From contig NZ_POWF01000002.1 of NCBI RefSeq assembly GCF_002895005.1, positions 434,001 through 498,000 on the forward strand: DNA of 64,000 nucleotides, read 5' to 3'. A program made the translations under genes and the position numbers. The DNA comes from Hanstruepera neustonica. Lineage in GTDB: Bacteria; Bacteroidota; Bacteroidia; Flavobacteriales; Flavobacteriaceae. This document shows, piece by piece, positions 1-9,977 of this stretch. The notes below the pieces were generated by a model. That model was not told the origin of the DNA. It was given only the letters and a program-made list of their open reading frames with translations, and made no database searches. Every line of letters begins with the position of its first letter. Positions within the stretch are counted from its first letter, which is position 1.

Positions 1-3000
1 CCGACAATGGCAACACGATGGTACCCATCTCCAAGACCAGCTCCAGTAGGCAGAGGGTCATATTCTAAAACTGGATTCTCACTAACCTGTTCACTGATTA
101 CATCATAAAATGTTGGATCTGGACTACTGATGTTTCCAGAAGCAATTGATTTAGCTTTAATTTCTTGAAGGACTTTTAATGGTAAATTAATTTGGTTAGC
201 TTCTGGCCATAATGCCGCTTGTGAGGTTCCTTGAGACACTTTTAACGGCACTTCTATTTGATAGTAGTTTTGTGTTAAGTCATTACCCATTCTAATAAAG
301 CCCACCAAATCATCATCAGCTAAACCTGGAACACTTCCTGGTTCAGCGTGCATAAACATTCGTAAACGTTTATATTGGCGCATGTCAACGTTAATGTTTT
401 TAAATACCGCTCTTCCATCATGAGATTCTAAATCACAAACATCCAATAATAGTGATTGCTCATTTTGCCTAATTACTGTATTATTATTAAATAACTCTTC
501 AGGAACCACACCTGGTGGTGACTGGTAACTACCATCATTTCTTAAAGTACTGATTACTCCTACAGAAAATTCCGTATTATCCAATGATGGATCTCCTTCA
601 TCTTCATCTAGAGTTTGCGTATAACGTCTCCATTCACTTCTTACAAGATCTAATGTCCCAAAACGAAAAACGGTCTTTTCAGAAAACTCCTTAAGATACA
701 TTCGGGCAAAACGAATAGATCTTAAATCTGTTATGCCGCCTTCAGCATTTGTGTATTCAGAAACTGGAATTCTAAATTGGTACCAAACAGGTGTTACTGT
801 TGTACCATTAGGAAGACTTCTTATTTGAGTATTTTTAATATCTACAATATACGGGTTGTTCAGGTTCAGAGTTGCAGGAGATAGTTCCACTTCATACTCA
901 AAATAACTATCAATAGTATTCATGGTATTATCGCGGTTTACATCTTCTACATCAGGCTGTGGGTTTGCGCCTCGATTAGTATCTGAAAACGTATCAGGAG
1001 AATTTCCCTCAACGCCATTATAACGCTTATAGCGTTCAAAAATATCGCCTTCTGCATTTAAAAAATAAGCGTAATTATCATTTGCTGGATCATTCAATGT
1101 CGCAAACGAGGAAAATTTGATGCGTTCTTCTGCATCATCATACCCGTCATATCCAACATCTTGGTTGGTTCGTTCTTGTCCAGTAGTATCAAATGCATAA
1201 ATCAGCGATTGATTTTGAGGGTAAACCGTTCCCCAAGATGGAGATTCTGGAAGTACACCTATGACATTTCCATCAGCTGGAAGACCATTTTCGTATAATT
1301 TTCTTCCATCCTTAATAATATCTTCCGAAATATTACCCAAATTGAATACTAATTTACCCCCTGTATTAGTCGGGTTGTCTTGAAAAGGATCTTGTAACCA
1401 AAATTCTATATACTCGACATTGGCCTGTTCGAAATCTGTTGATGTTATTTGACGTGTTATACCAGCCCAACTATCTTCAGGGTTTGTTAGCGTGTTGGTG
1501 TTTATATCGATGTTGGTCGTTTGAAAATTGTATGGCCCCCTTTCTTCGGGATAGAAGGCTAGATCTAATGTGTTGAGAATGGTTGTTTGTCCTTGCGCGA
1601 TATCTTGTTGCGGAAATAATTCATTAATAAACACGCGACTGGTAAACAAATCAGAAATATCTTCATCAGTTATTCCACTTGGTGCTCTATTACTGTAGAA
1701 AATTGGGTCAATAAAATACCAATTCAGCATGGCTCTATTAAACCCTTGCTCGATACCGTTTTGATCATCATCATTATTATTAATACCTCTTGGCCTAGTT
1801 GACAGAAACCAAGATTGTGGTGATTTAAGATCGATATTATTCTGTGTCCCTTCAAAATCGTCAACATAAGCAGTTGCTTCGCCTTGAAAATCGGTTCCTT
1901 TAGGCGATCCAGGAGCCAGATAGGCAAATTCTCCCCTTAAGGATACATTTGAAGGCACATCGGTATCAATATTTGGTAATTTATTAACCATTCTTGTTAG
2001 AAATGGGACTTCAGTGGAGTAGTTTCCGTTAAAGCCAAAAATATGGTTATTGATGGGCTCTTGCGCATAATTGGCCTTTTGAGTAATTGGTCGTTCATTT
2101 AAATGCAACCATGTACCCCCTATCACAAAATTATCATTGAATTTATGCTCAACATTTACCCCAGTAAAGCGTTTGGTTTGTTGGCCAAATACCGCATTGT
2201 TTTCAGTTGAAACTTGAATAGGTGTGTTGGATGCTTTAAGTGCTTCGTCTAAAATTTGTACCGTTCCTTGCTGATAATTTACTGTATAGTCTATTCCTTC
2301 AACTAAAGTTCGTCCTCCAGCAGTAACGGTCACTGAACCACGCGGGACATTAAATGCGCCTATTGGTATTCCATCGCCTCCGGCTGACTTATACCGTCCT
2401 TTGATTTTGAATTTATTTTTGTCTGCTTCCTCTAAAGCGGCTGTTTTGGTTTCCTTATATAGTATATCATAAACATATTTTGATTGATTATCATTATATG
2501 TTGCTGTATTGTTATAATCTTCTGTACCCAATGCCAGTGTATTAAATAAATACTCTCCAAAAGGTTCAGCCTTCGTAAATACTATTTTCCCATTCTGTGG
2601 CAATACTGTTATTCCTGGTACAAAGTCAAAAAAACCATCACCGTTTGCCTGAGGATCATTGTTAAAATTTAGTCTATCTAAATTGAATAGTCTCAATAAT
2701 GTTGTTTCTTGTATGGGATTACCTTCAAACGATGGAAAAGCAGTCCCATCAACAGGAGTAATAAAGTTAAGCGGTGAGGCCTCGTTGTAAAAAATGTTTA
2801 ACTTAAAATCTTCCTGACTTAACTGATAAGCTCCTGTATCATAAATGTTCTTCATCATTAAATCCCAAATAGGTTGCTGAACATTGGTTACAGGACTCTT
2901 TAATAGTTTTAACACCAAACTGTTGTTGGTTACTGTTGTAATAGTTCCAGAGGTATCAACCCCAGTTGGGTCAACTCCCCCATTGGCAAATTCACCAACT

Positions 3001-4442
3001 TGAAAAACCTGACCACCAACGGTATATTGGAAAGCTACTGCAACAACCTCATCATTTAGCAAACGTTGATTTAAGGATATATACCCTAATTGCGTGTTAA
3101 CTGTATACTCTTGTCCTTCTATTAATTTTCTAGCATTTTCTAATTTAGCATAATCAGACCCTTCATTAACTCTATTCGAAAGAATTCCAAAACCTTGTTG
3201 TGCCGTCGCAATATCTCTAATCAGGTTATTTAAAACTGATCCTGATCCAATGGCCGTAGGGTCATAATCATTATTTCCGTTATCTGGGAAGGCATTAGGC
3301 CCGGCGTTCAAAAATCCTGGTGGAATTGGCTGCAAATAGATGTCATTGTCAACTGGATCTGGATTTGATTCACCTAAATCTTGAATAGCTACCACATTTC
3401 TAACATTCTCCGTTCTGTTGGTTCTATTCGTTACCCAAACTTCAATCCTTGTTATTTGGACATTGGTATTAATGAATGGATAGTTAGCCAAAGCTTCATC
3501 ATAATGGTCTCTAAAATAATGTGCTAAAAAGAAGTGACGGTTTTCATCATAGTCACGAGCAAAAAACTCAAACTCTTCAAGAGTACCTCCGCCTTGAGCT
3601 ACGACGGTTCTTCTATCCGAACGTTGCTCTGAAAACACGCCTGTGATAGTTGTTCTACCAAATTGTAACTGCGTTTTAACACCAAATAAACTTTGTGCTC
3701 CCGTTATTAGAGAACTATTGAGCGGCATACTGACATTACCTACTTCAATTTTTTGAATAATATCATCTTCTGTAGGTGTATATTCTAACTTAATCAGGTT
3801 TTGGAAGTCGAAAGTAGACTCCGTGTCATAGTTCGCAGTAACTTGTAAACGGGTACCAACTTTACCCAATAAACTTAAACTGATTCTTTGATCAAAATCG
3901 AAGGTAAAACTACTTCTATTTCTAGGTGAAAATGCTGGATTATCTTGCTTGGTGTATAGTATCCCCAAATCCATTTCAACAGACCCTTGTGGAATAACTT
4001 CAATGGTATTACTACCGAAAATCGTTTCGAAAAACCCTGAATTGATATAGAATTCTGGGAGAAGATTTCTCTGTTCTTCTTCAGCTCCTTCCTTTTTCCC
4101 ATCCAACGCATCAATCTGTTGCTTATAATAAGATTGAATACTTTCTTTTAAAATCAAATCTTCATATTCTTCCCTAGTCAGAATAATAGGATAATTAATA
4201 TTAAAACTACCTACAGTTTCTGTATAAATATATCTATCAGTTATAGGATCGTAAGTATATTTAGATTCTATACTATTAGGGTTAGGCATTTGCATATTAC
4301 CTAAATTAAAACCTGTAACAGTAGCAGTCGAATCTTGCTCTACAGGTTCTTGTGAAAAAGCAAATACCGTACACAACAGTGCAACAATGGAGACTAAACG
4401 GTTCTTATGTGATATAAATATACTTGAGTTGGTTGTATTCAA
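1..4442 (-). CDS. sprA: SprA, gliding motility / type IX secretion translocon protein (3' part beyond left edge)
   Basis: SprA is the very large outer-membrane channel of the type IX secretion system, which exports adhesins and enzymes and supports gliding in Bacteroidota. About 1,480 residues of the N-terminal part are visible; family members are about 2,400, so the C-terminal third lies outside. After a signal peptide ending near FAFSQ, the mature protein carries stretches that I recognise from SprA, such as SVEMDLGILYTKQDNPAFSP, FDFDQRISLSLLGKVGTRLQ and YDTESTFDFQNLIKLEYTP. No ATG is in frame between the upstream ruvA stop and the signal peptide, so the likely start is TTG at 4440-4442 (another TTG lies two codons earlier). 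The gap to ruvA is 6 nt, so co-transcription with ruvA is likely. Family identity is firm; the exact start is inferred. Confidence 0.93.
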   Translation of the reverse strand, partial: MNTTNSSIFISHKNRLVSIVALLCTVFAFSQEPVEQDSTATVTGFNLGNMQMPNPNSIESKYTYDPITDRYIYTETVGSFNINYPIILTREEYEDLILKESIQSYYKQQIDALDGKKEGAEEEQRNLLPEFYINSGFFETIFGSNTIEVIPQGSVEMDLGILYTKQDNPAFSPRNRSSFTFDFDQRISLSLLGKVGTRLQVTANYDTESTFDFQNLIKLEYTPTEDDIIQKIEVGNVSMPLNSSLITGAQSLFGVKTQLQFGRTTITGVFSEQRSDRRTVVAQGGGTLEEFEFFARDYDENRHFFLAHYFRDHYDEALANYPFINTNVQITRIEVWVTNRTNRTENVRNVVAIQDLGESNPDPVDNDIYLQPIPPGFLNAGPNAFPDNGNNDYDPTAIGSGSVLNNLIRDIATAQQGFGILSNRVNEGSDYAKLENARKLIEGQEYTVNTQLGYISLNQRLLNDEVVAVAFQYTVGGQVFQVGEFANGGVDPTGVDTSGTITTVTNNSLVLKLLKSPVTNVQQPIWDLMMKNIYDTGAYQLSQEDFKLNIFYNEASPLNFITPVDGTAFPSFEGNPIQETTLLRLFNLDRLNFNNDPQANGDGFFDFVPGITVLPQNGKIVFTKAEPFGEYLFNTLALGTEDYNNTATYNDNQSKYVYDILYKETKTAALEEADKNKFKIKGRYKSAGGDGIPIGAFNVPRGSVTVTAGGRTLVEGIDYTVNYQQGTVQILDEALKASNTPIQVSTENNAVFGQQTKRFTGVNVEHKFNDNFVIGGTWLHLNERPITQKANYAQEPINNHIFGFNGNYSTEVPFLTRMVNKLPNIDTDVPSNVSLRGEFAYLAPGSPKGTDFQGEATAYVDDFEGTQNNIDLKSPQSWFLSTRPRGINNNDDDQNGIEQGFNRAMLNWYFIDPIFYSNRAPSGITDEDISDLFTSRVFINELFPQQDIAQGQTTILNTLDLAFYPEERGPYNFQTTNIDINTNTLTNPEDSWAGITRQITSTDFEQANVEYIEFWLQDPFQDNPTNTGGKLVFNLGNISEDIIKDGRKLYENGLPADGNVIGVLPESPSWGTVYPQNQSLIYAFDTTGQERTNQDVGYDGYDDAEERIKFSSFATLNDPANDNYAYFLNAEGDIFERYKRYNGVEGNSPDTFSDTNRGANPQPDVEDVNRDNTMNTIDSYFEYEVELSPATLNLNNPYIVDIKNTQIRSLPNGTTVTPVWYQFRIPVSEYTNAEGGITDLRSIRFARMYLKEFSEKTVFRFGTLDLVRSEWRRYTQTLDEDEGDPSLDNTEFSVGVISTLRNDGSYQSPPGVVPEELFNNNTVIRQNEQSLLLDVCDLESHDGRAVFKNINVDMRQYKRLRMFMHAEPGSVPGLADDDLVGFIRMGNDLTQNYYQIEVPLKVSQGTSQAALWPEANQINLPLKVLQEIKAKSIASGNISSPDPTFYDVISEQVSENPVLEYDPLPTGAGLGDGYHRVAIV

Positions 4443-4448
4443 AATCAA

Positions 4449-5030
4449 TTATAAATTTTTTAGCGCCTGCTTTATAATAGTTTCTACATCAGCATTTGGA
4501 TCTTGTGATAAAATCTTATCGACAACACGTTCCGATTGTTTTTTCAAAAAGCCCAAAACTTCTAAAGCTGATAACGCCTCATCTTTATTTGTATTGCTTT
4601 CAAGAGCAGAATTTTCATCAATATCGTAGACTTTCAAAATTTTATCTTTCAAATCCAAAATTACTCGTTGAGCGGTTTTAGCTCCAATTCCCTTAATGGA
4701 TTGAATCAATGCCACATCACCAACAGCTATACCTTCCCTGACCTGTTTGGGCGTCAAAGACGATAACATGGTTCGGGCCGTACTTGCGCCAACACCACTT
4801 ACTGATATTAATAGTCTAAAAATGTCCCTTTCAGAAGTCGTTGTAAAGCCGAAAAGGGTGTGAGAATCTTCTTTAACTTGCAAATGCGTAAAGAGTTTCA
4901 AGTTTTCCTGATCAGGAATTTGAGAAAATGTATGTAAGGAAATATTTAATTGATAGCCAACTCCACCACAATCAATAATAACATTCGTTGGTTTTTTTTC
5001 GACAAGTTTTCCTTGAATATGTGAAATCAT
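4449..5030 (-). CDS. ruvA: Holliday junction branch migration protein RuvA
   Basis: RuvA binds four-way DNA junctions as a tetramer and loads the RuvB motor during recombinational repair. The 193-residue length is normal. The N-terminal OB-fold begins MISHIQGKLVEK. Two helix-hairpin-helix motifs are visible, SVSGVGASTART and IKGIGAKTAQRVILDLKDK, which contact the junction backbone. The C-terminal domain III (SALEVLGFLKKQSERVV), which touches RuvB, is present. ruvB is not adjacent here: it lies about 14 kb away. The gene is first in a short operon with sprA and has a good promoter just upstream, overlapping the 3' end of maeB. Confidence 0.97.
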   Translation of the reverse strand: MISHIQGKLVEKKPTNVIIDCGGVGYQLNISLHTFSQIPDQENLKLFTHLQVKEDSHTLFGFTTTSERDIFRLLISVSGVGASTARTMLSSLTPKQVREGIAVGDVALIQSIKGIGAKTAQRVILDLKDKILKVYDIDENSALESNTNKDEALSALEVLGFLKKQSERVVDKILSQDPNADVETIIKQALKNL

Positions 5031-5052
5031 TAAATAGGAATCTATTACCTCT

Positions 5053-5082
5053 CAAATGTAATAAAATTATTTACAAAACAAA
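5053..5082 (-). promoter_or_regulatory. Predicted ruvA-sprA promoter
   Basis: On the minus strand a perfect Bacteroidota -7 box, TACATTTG, is preceded by TTTG with an 18-nt spacer, a normal -33/-7 distance. The -7 box ends 22 nt before the ruvA ATG. Confidence 0.65.
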
Positions 5083-5087
5083 GTTGT

Positions 5088-7391
5088 TTATTTAGTGATT
5101 CCCGCTTTTAATTCAAGTTCTCTTTTTTCTTTTTGCTGTGCATCTATGACCGCAATTGCTGTCATATTCACAATCTCATCAACACTGGCATCCAGTTGTA
5201 AAATATGCACTGGTTTTCGCATACCCATCATGATTGGACCAATGGAGTCAGCTTTGTTCAACTCCTTGAGTAATTTGTAGGTAATATTAGCCGATTCCAA
5301 ATTAGGAAATATAAGTGTATTGACCTTTTTTCCTGCCAATTTCGAGAATGGAAAAATATCTTGAAGCATCTCACTATTCAATGCAAAGTCCGTTTGAAGT
5401 TCGCCATCAACCAATAAGTTTGGATGTCTTTTATGCAAATAGGCAACTGCCTCACCAACTTTTGTGGCTGTTTGATTTTTTGACGACCCAAAATTGGAGT
5501 ATGAAATCATAGCCATTACAGGTTCCATCCCAAACATTTTAACAACGCCTGCTGTCATTTGAGCAATCTTGGTTAAATCACTTGCCGAAGGATTAATATT
5601 GATGGACGTATCACTTAAAAACATAGGACCGCGTTGGGTCATCATGACATTGGTAGTCGCTACTCGTGTTGAGCCTGGCGCTAGACCTATTAATTCTAAC
5701 ATGGGTTTTACTACAGAAGGATAACTGCGAGAGTAACCTGAAATCATGGCATCGGCATCACCTTCATTAACCATCATAGCGGCAAAATAATTACGTTCAC
5801 GCATTATTTTTTCAGCAGAATATAGTGTGACACCTTTTCTTTTACGTTGTTCCCAATAAACTTTAGCATATTTATTCTTCCTTACCTCTTCTTCATCAGC
5901 TTTTGGATCAATTATAGGGACATCGGCATCAAATTCTATATCTTCTTTTAGTTTTTCTATAGTATCACGTCTTCCCAATAAAATTGGAAATGCAATTCCT
6001 TCGTCATAAGCTATTTGAGCTGCTTTTAATACATCTAAATGGTCAGCTTCAGCATAAACAACGCGTTTTGGATTTGTTTTGGCCCTATTAAGTAATAAGC
6101 GAACTATTTTATTATCGGAACCTGAACGTTCCAATAATTCATCTTCGTATTTCTGCCAATCCGTTATTGGTTGTTTTGCAACCCCACTTTCCATAGCCGC
6201 TTTTGCAACTGCTGGAGGAACTTGAGCAATTAATCTTGGGTCAAATGGCTTCGGAATGATGTAATCCGTACCAAACGTCAAGCGCGTTTCGCCATAGGCA
6301 ATATTCACTTGTTCAGGTACAGGTTCTTTAGCTAATTCAGCTAAAGCACGAACTGCCGCCATTTTCATTTCCTCATTGATTTTAGTGGCACGAACATCTA
6401 ACGCTCCCCTAAAAATAAAAGGAAAACCAAGTACATTATTTACTTGATTGGGATGGTCACTTCTTCCTGTTGCCATAATAATATCATCGCGCGTATCGAT
6501 TGCCAAATCGTAAGCGATCTCCGGATCCGGGTTTGACATGGCAAATACAATAGGGTTAGCTGACATAGATTTTAGCATTTCAGGAGACACAATATTGGCC
6601 GTAGACAATCCGATAAATACATCGGCGTCTACCATAGCTTCTTCTAAAGTGTCAATTTTTCTATGTGTCGCAAATTCTGCTTTTTCTTTAGTCAGGTTTT
6701 CTCGGTCTTGTCTTATAACGCCTTTACTATCCAACATCACCATATTTTCACGAACTGCTCCACAAGCTTGGTATAATCTCGAACAAGAAATGGCTGCAGC
6801 TCCTGCACCACTGATTACAATCTTTACTTCGTCAATCTTTTTTTCTGCTAATTCCAAAGCGTTAATCAAAGCAGCGGCTGAAATGATAGCTGTTCCATGC
6901 TGATCATCGTGCATCACCGGAATATCTAATTCTTCCTTTAAACGACGTTCAATCTCAAACGCCTCTGGAGCTTTGATATCTTCAAGGTTTATACCGCCAA
7001 ATGTTGGCGCAATATTTTTGACCGTTGCAATAAATTCTTCAATGTTTTCTGTATCTATTTCAATATCGAAAACATCAATGTCGGCAAATATTTTAAAAAG
7101 CAGACCTTTTCCTTCCATAACAGGTTTGGAAGCTTCAGGACCAATATTCCCGAGCCCTAAAACGGCTGTTCCATTAGAAATTACTGCTACTAAATTACCT
7201 TTGGTAGTATATTTATAAACGTTGTTTTTGTCTTTTTCAATTTCGAGACAAGGTTCCGCTACACCTGGCGAGTAAGCCAATGATAAATCTCTTTGACTTG
7301 CATATTTTTTTGTTGGAACAACTTTAATCTTCCCAGGAGTTGGCTTGGCATGATAAACTAAAGCCTCTCTTCTTCTACTCTGCTTGCTCAT
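5088..7391 (-). CDS. maeB: NADP-dependent malic enzyme with C-terminal phosphotransacetylase-like domain
   Basis: MaeB oxidatively decarboxylates malate to pyruvate and supplies NADPH in the cytoplasm. The 767-residue length fits the fused class. Residues about 1-430 are the malic enzyme, with the active-site region MHDDQHGTAIISAAAL and the dinucleotide-binding ISGAGAAAIS. Residues about 430-767 form a phosphate acetyltransferase-like domain (for example IMMGMRKPVHILQ). In this class that domain is usually regulatory, responding to acetyl-CoA, rather than catalytic; this is family knowledge, not visible here. It has its own promoter and is monocistronic or lies upstream of ruvA-sprA. Confidence 0.96.
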   Translation of the reverse strand: MSKQSRRREALVYHAKPTPGKIKVVPTKKYASQRDLSLAYSPGVAEPCLEIEKDKNNVYKYTTKGNLVAVISNGTAVLGLGNIGPEASKPVMEGKGLLFKIFADIDVFDIEIDTENIEEFIATVKNIAPTFGGINLEDIKAPEAFEIERRLKEELDIPVMHDDQHGTAIISAAALINALELAEKKIDEVKIVISGAGAAAISCSRLYQACGAVRENMVMLDSKGVIRQDRENLTKEKAEFATHRKIDTLEEAMVDADVFIGLSTANIVSPEMLKSMSANPIVFAMSNPDPEIAYDLAIDTRDDIIMATGRSDHPNQVNNVLGFPFIFRGALDVRATKINEEMKMAAVRALAELAKEPVPEQVNIAYGETRLTFGTDYIIPKPFDPRLIAQVPPAVAKAAMESGVAKQPITDWQKYEDELLERSGSDNKIVRLLLNRAKTNPKRVVYAEADHLDVLKAAQIAYDEGIAFPILLGRRDTIEKLKEDIEFDADVPIIDPKADEEEVRKNKYAKVYWEQRKRKGVTLYSAEKIMRERNYFAAMMVNEGDADAMISGYSRSYPSVVKPMLELIGLAPGSTRVATTNVMMTQRGPMFLSDTSININPSASDLTKIAQMTAGVVKMFGMEPVMAMISYSNFGSSKNQTATKVGEAVAYLHKRHPNLLVDGELQTDFALNSEMLQDIFPFSKLAGKKVNTLIFPNLESANITYKLLKELNKADSIGPIMMGMRKPVHILQLDASVDEIVNMTAIAVIDAQQKEKRELELKAGITK

Positions 7392-7413
7392 AAATTTGAA
7401 TGTTTATAAGACA

Positions 7414-7445
7414 CAAAGGTAGTACATTTTAACTGTGATTGACAA
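7414..7445 (-). promoter_or_regulatory. Predicted maeB promoter
   Basis: The minus strand shows a perfect -7 box TACCTTTG and a TTG -33 element separated by 21 nt. The -7 box ends 22 nt before the maeB ATG, giving a short leader. Confidence 0.65.
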
Positions 7446-7603
7446 TTTAATGAATGTTGTGTTTTTAAATATAAATCCTATTTTTAGATTATAGTATAAC
7501 AACTGAATATTCTAATAAAATTTCTCATGTAGTGTTTTAATTTTTTTATAACATTTTTAACCTACAATCGTTTTAATAACACATAACAATCATTAATTCA
7601 AAT

Positions 7604-9970
7604 ATGTTAAAACCTAACCACTTTATCATTTCTCTACTTTTTATACTTACTTCCATAACTATTTTTTCACAAGCTAACTCCAAATACACCGTTGTTGATT
7701 TTGACAATAATAAACCCATAGCCTTTGCAAACATTATATTCAATGACAACAAATTTGTAGGTACAACTAGTGATATAGACGGTGCCTTTCTTATTGATAA
7801 CAAAAAAGTACAAACTTTAACCATAAGCCATTTGGGCTATGAGACTAAATCTATCAGCATAAATAATATTTCAGATTTAACTATTTCCCTAAAGAAAGAT
7901 CCTATCTCTTTAGACGAGGTCGTTTTGAATCCTAAAGAAAACCCAGCAATACCGATTATTAAGAAGGTGATCGCCAACAAGGAACTGAACAACCCTGAAA
8001 ACATTAATTCATTTTCGTTTACTTCTTACAACAAGGTGGTTCTAGATTCCAATACTAAAGACAATGATACCATAAATGAATTTTTGAAGGACAAATACTT
8101 ATTTATAACAGAAACCCTTTCGAAGCGTAAGTACCTGAAGCCTAATTTTGTTGAAGACAGTATTATTGCAACACGTGTTTCCGGTTTAAAAAAACCTATA
8201 TTTTCAGTCCTATCAACTGACTTTCAACCTTTTTCTTTTTACGACGAATACATTAATCTAATTGGCATTAACTATTTAAATCCAATTAGTAATGGTAGTC
8301 TTAAAAAATATGATTTTGTATTGGAAGAAACGTTTCAAAAAGAGAATGACACTATTTATGTTATCTCTTTCAAGCCCCAAAAGAATAAGAATTTTGATGG
8401 ACTAAAAGGTGTTTTCTACATAAACTCAAATAGATATGCTGTTCAAAATATCGATGCTGAACCTGCTATTAAGCAGAAAACCTCAATAAAAATTCAACAA
8501 CAATATACTTTTATAGATGACGCTTATTGGTTCCCTGAACAACTTAATTTTATTATAAATGTAGGTGTAAGTGAAATTGGACTCAAGTATATTGGTAAAA
8601 GTTATATAACTGACATTTTACCCAATGCGCCATTAACTAAAAAAGACTTCCCATTTGAGACCGTAACCTTTAAAAAAAGAGACGTTGTAAAAGATTCAAC
8701 TTTTTGGAATTTACATAGAACAGACTCCCTAGATATAAGAGAAAAAAGAACTTACAAGTTTATTGACAGTATAGGTAATGAAGTTAACTTTGATAAATAC
8801 GCCAATTACTTGGAAGCTTTAGATTCAGGAATGTTATCTTTTAACTATGTGGATTTTGATATTAACCAATTGGCCAACTTCAATAAGTATGAAGGCACCA
8901 GATTGGGAGTTGGACTATACACTAATGATGATTTGATTGAAAATGTTTCATTTGGTGGTTATGCAGGTTATGGTTTTAGAGACCATACTTGGAAATATGG
9001 CTTTAAAGTAAATACCATTTTACCCACAAGAAAAGATGTATCTTTTAGTTTAAGCTATGATAACACATTAAGGGAAGCTGGAAAATCGATATTTCATAAA
9101 TATGGTCTTTTTAGCTCGGCAAGAGATTTTATTTCTGAAAACATGGATCACATCGAATCCGTTAGTTTTCAAAGCAAGATGAAACTTATAAGGAATTTGT
9201 ATTGGACGTTTGATTTCAGAAACACTAAAACAATCCCTAAATACAATTATACCTTTATAGATAATAATCAGATTATAAGCAATTATACCAATACAACCTT
9301 TACTGCAAAATTTGAATACTATTTTAACGAAAAAGTTGTGACTTATTTTGGTGGTAAAATGAGAATTGACAGTAATGATCCCGTAATCAATCTTACATAC
9401 TCGCGGGGATTAAATGGTGTACTAAATGGCGACTTTAACTACAATAAATTTGTCTTCAGCCTTGATCATACTTTCACAATCACCAATCTTGGGGTAACGA
9501 CTTACAGATTGGAATCAGGGTATATTGATACCTCTTTACCATATGGATTGTTATTTACAGGTGAAGGTTCTTATGATAAAAAATTTCCGTTTTTTATGAA
9601 GAACTATTTTCAAACCTTGCAACCTTATGAGTTCTTATCTGACAAGTATGTCAACCTCTTTACCTATCATAATTTTGGAGGGCTGCTTTTTAAAACAGGT
9701 AATTTTCAACCAGATATTCTTTGGCATAACAATGTAGGTATTGGTAACATAACAAACACTACCAATCACCTTGGTGTTCCTTTTACAACCAAAGATCGCT
9801 GGTTTTTGGAAACTGGCTTGGAAATGAAGAATCTTATAAAAGTCAATTATTTAGATATGGCAAACATGGGCTTTGGTGCTGGTGCCTTTTACAGATATGG
9901 CTATCATGCTTTGCCTGATTCAGGAGACAACCTTGTATTTAAGTTTAATGTTAGTTTTACTTTTAAGTGA
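7604..9970 (+). CDS. DUF5686 outer-membrane protein with carboxypeptidase-regulatory-like domain
   Basis: The 788-residue protein has a signal peptide (ISLLFILTSITIFSQ). A carboxypeptidase-D regulatory-like beta-sandwich follows at residues about 28-105 (key run GTTSDIDGAFLIDN, then SHLGYETKSI). The phrase ISLDEVVLNP, typical of the linker after this domain, comes next. The remainder is a DUF5686 region predicted to form a beta-barrel, with many alternating aromatic strands and a terminal phenylalanine-containing strand (NVSFTFK). The family is common in Bacteroidota and its function is not established; it is not a classical TonB-dependent receptor because no plug domain is visible. It faces the fructokinase gene tail to tail, 7 bp apart. 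The 212-bp region upstream shows no perfect promoter box for this strand. Confidence 0.85.
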   Translation: MLKPNHFIISLLFILTSITIFSQANSKYTVVDFDNNKPIAFANIIFNDNKFVGTTSDIDGAFLIDNKKVQTLTISHLGYETKSISINNISDLTISLKKDPISLDEVVLNPKENPAIPIIKKVIANKELNNPENINSFSFTSYNKVVLDSNTKDNDTINEFLKDKYLFITETLSKRKYLKPNFVEDSIIATRVSGLKKPIFSVLSTDFQPFSFYDEYINLIGINYLNPISNGSLKKYDFVLEETFQKENDTIYVISFKPQKNKNFDGLKGVFYINSNRYAVQNIDAEPAIKQKTSIKIQQQYTFIDDAYWFPEQLNFIINVGVSEIGLKYIGKSYITDILPNAPLTKKDFPFETVTFKKRDVVKDSTFWNLHRTDSLDIREKRTYKFIDSIGNEVNFDKYANYLEALDSGMLSFNYVDFDINQLANFNKYEGTRLGVGLYTNDDLIENVSFGGYAGYGFRDHTWKYGFKVNTILPTRKDVSFSLSYDNTLREAGKSIFHKYGLFSSARDFISENMDHIESVSFQSKMKLIRNLYWTFDFRNTKTIPKYNYTFIDNNQIISNYTNTTFTAKFEYYFNEKVVTYFGGKMRIDSNDPVINLTYSRGLNGVLNGDFNYNKFVFSLDHTFTITNLGVTTYRLESGYIDTSLPYGLLFTGEGSYDKKFPFFMKNYFQTLQPYEFLSDKYVNLFTYHNFGGLLFKTGNFQPDILWHNNVGIGNITNTTNHLGVPFTTKDRWFLETGLEMKNLIKVNYLDMANMGFGAGAFYRYGYHALPDSGDNLVFKFNVSFTFK

Positions 9971-9977
9971 TATTGAA

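Noticed and set aside
6538-6903. 121-residue plus-strand open frame opposite maeB
   Set aside because: It is antisense to the conserved malic enzyme core and has no recognisable feature.
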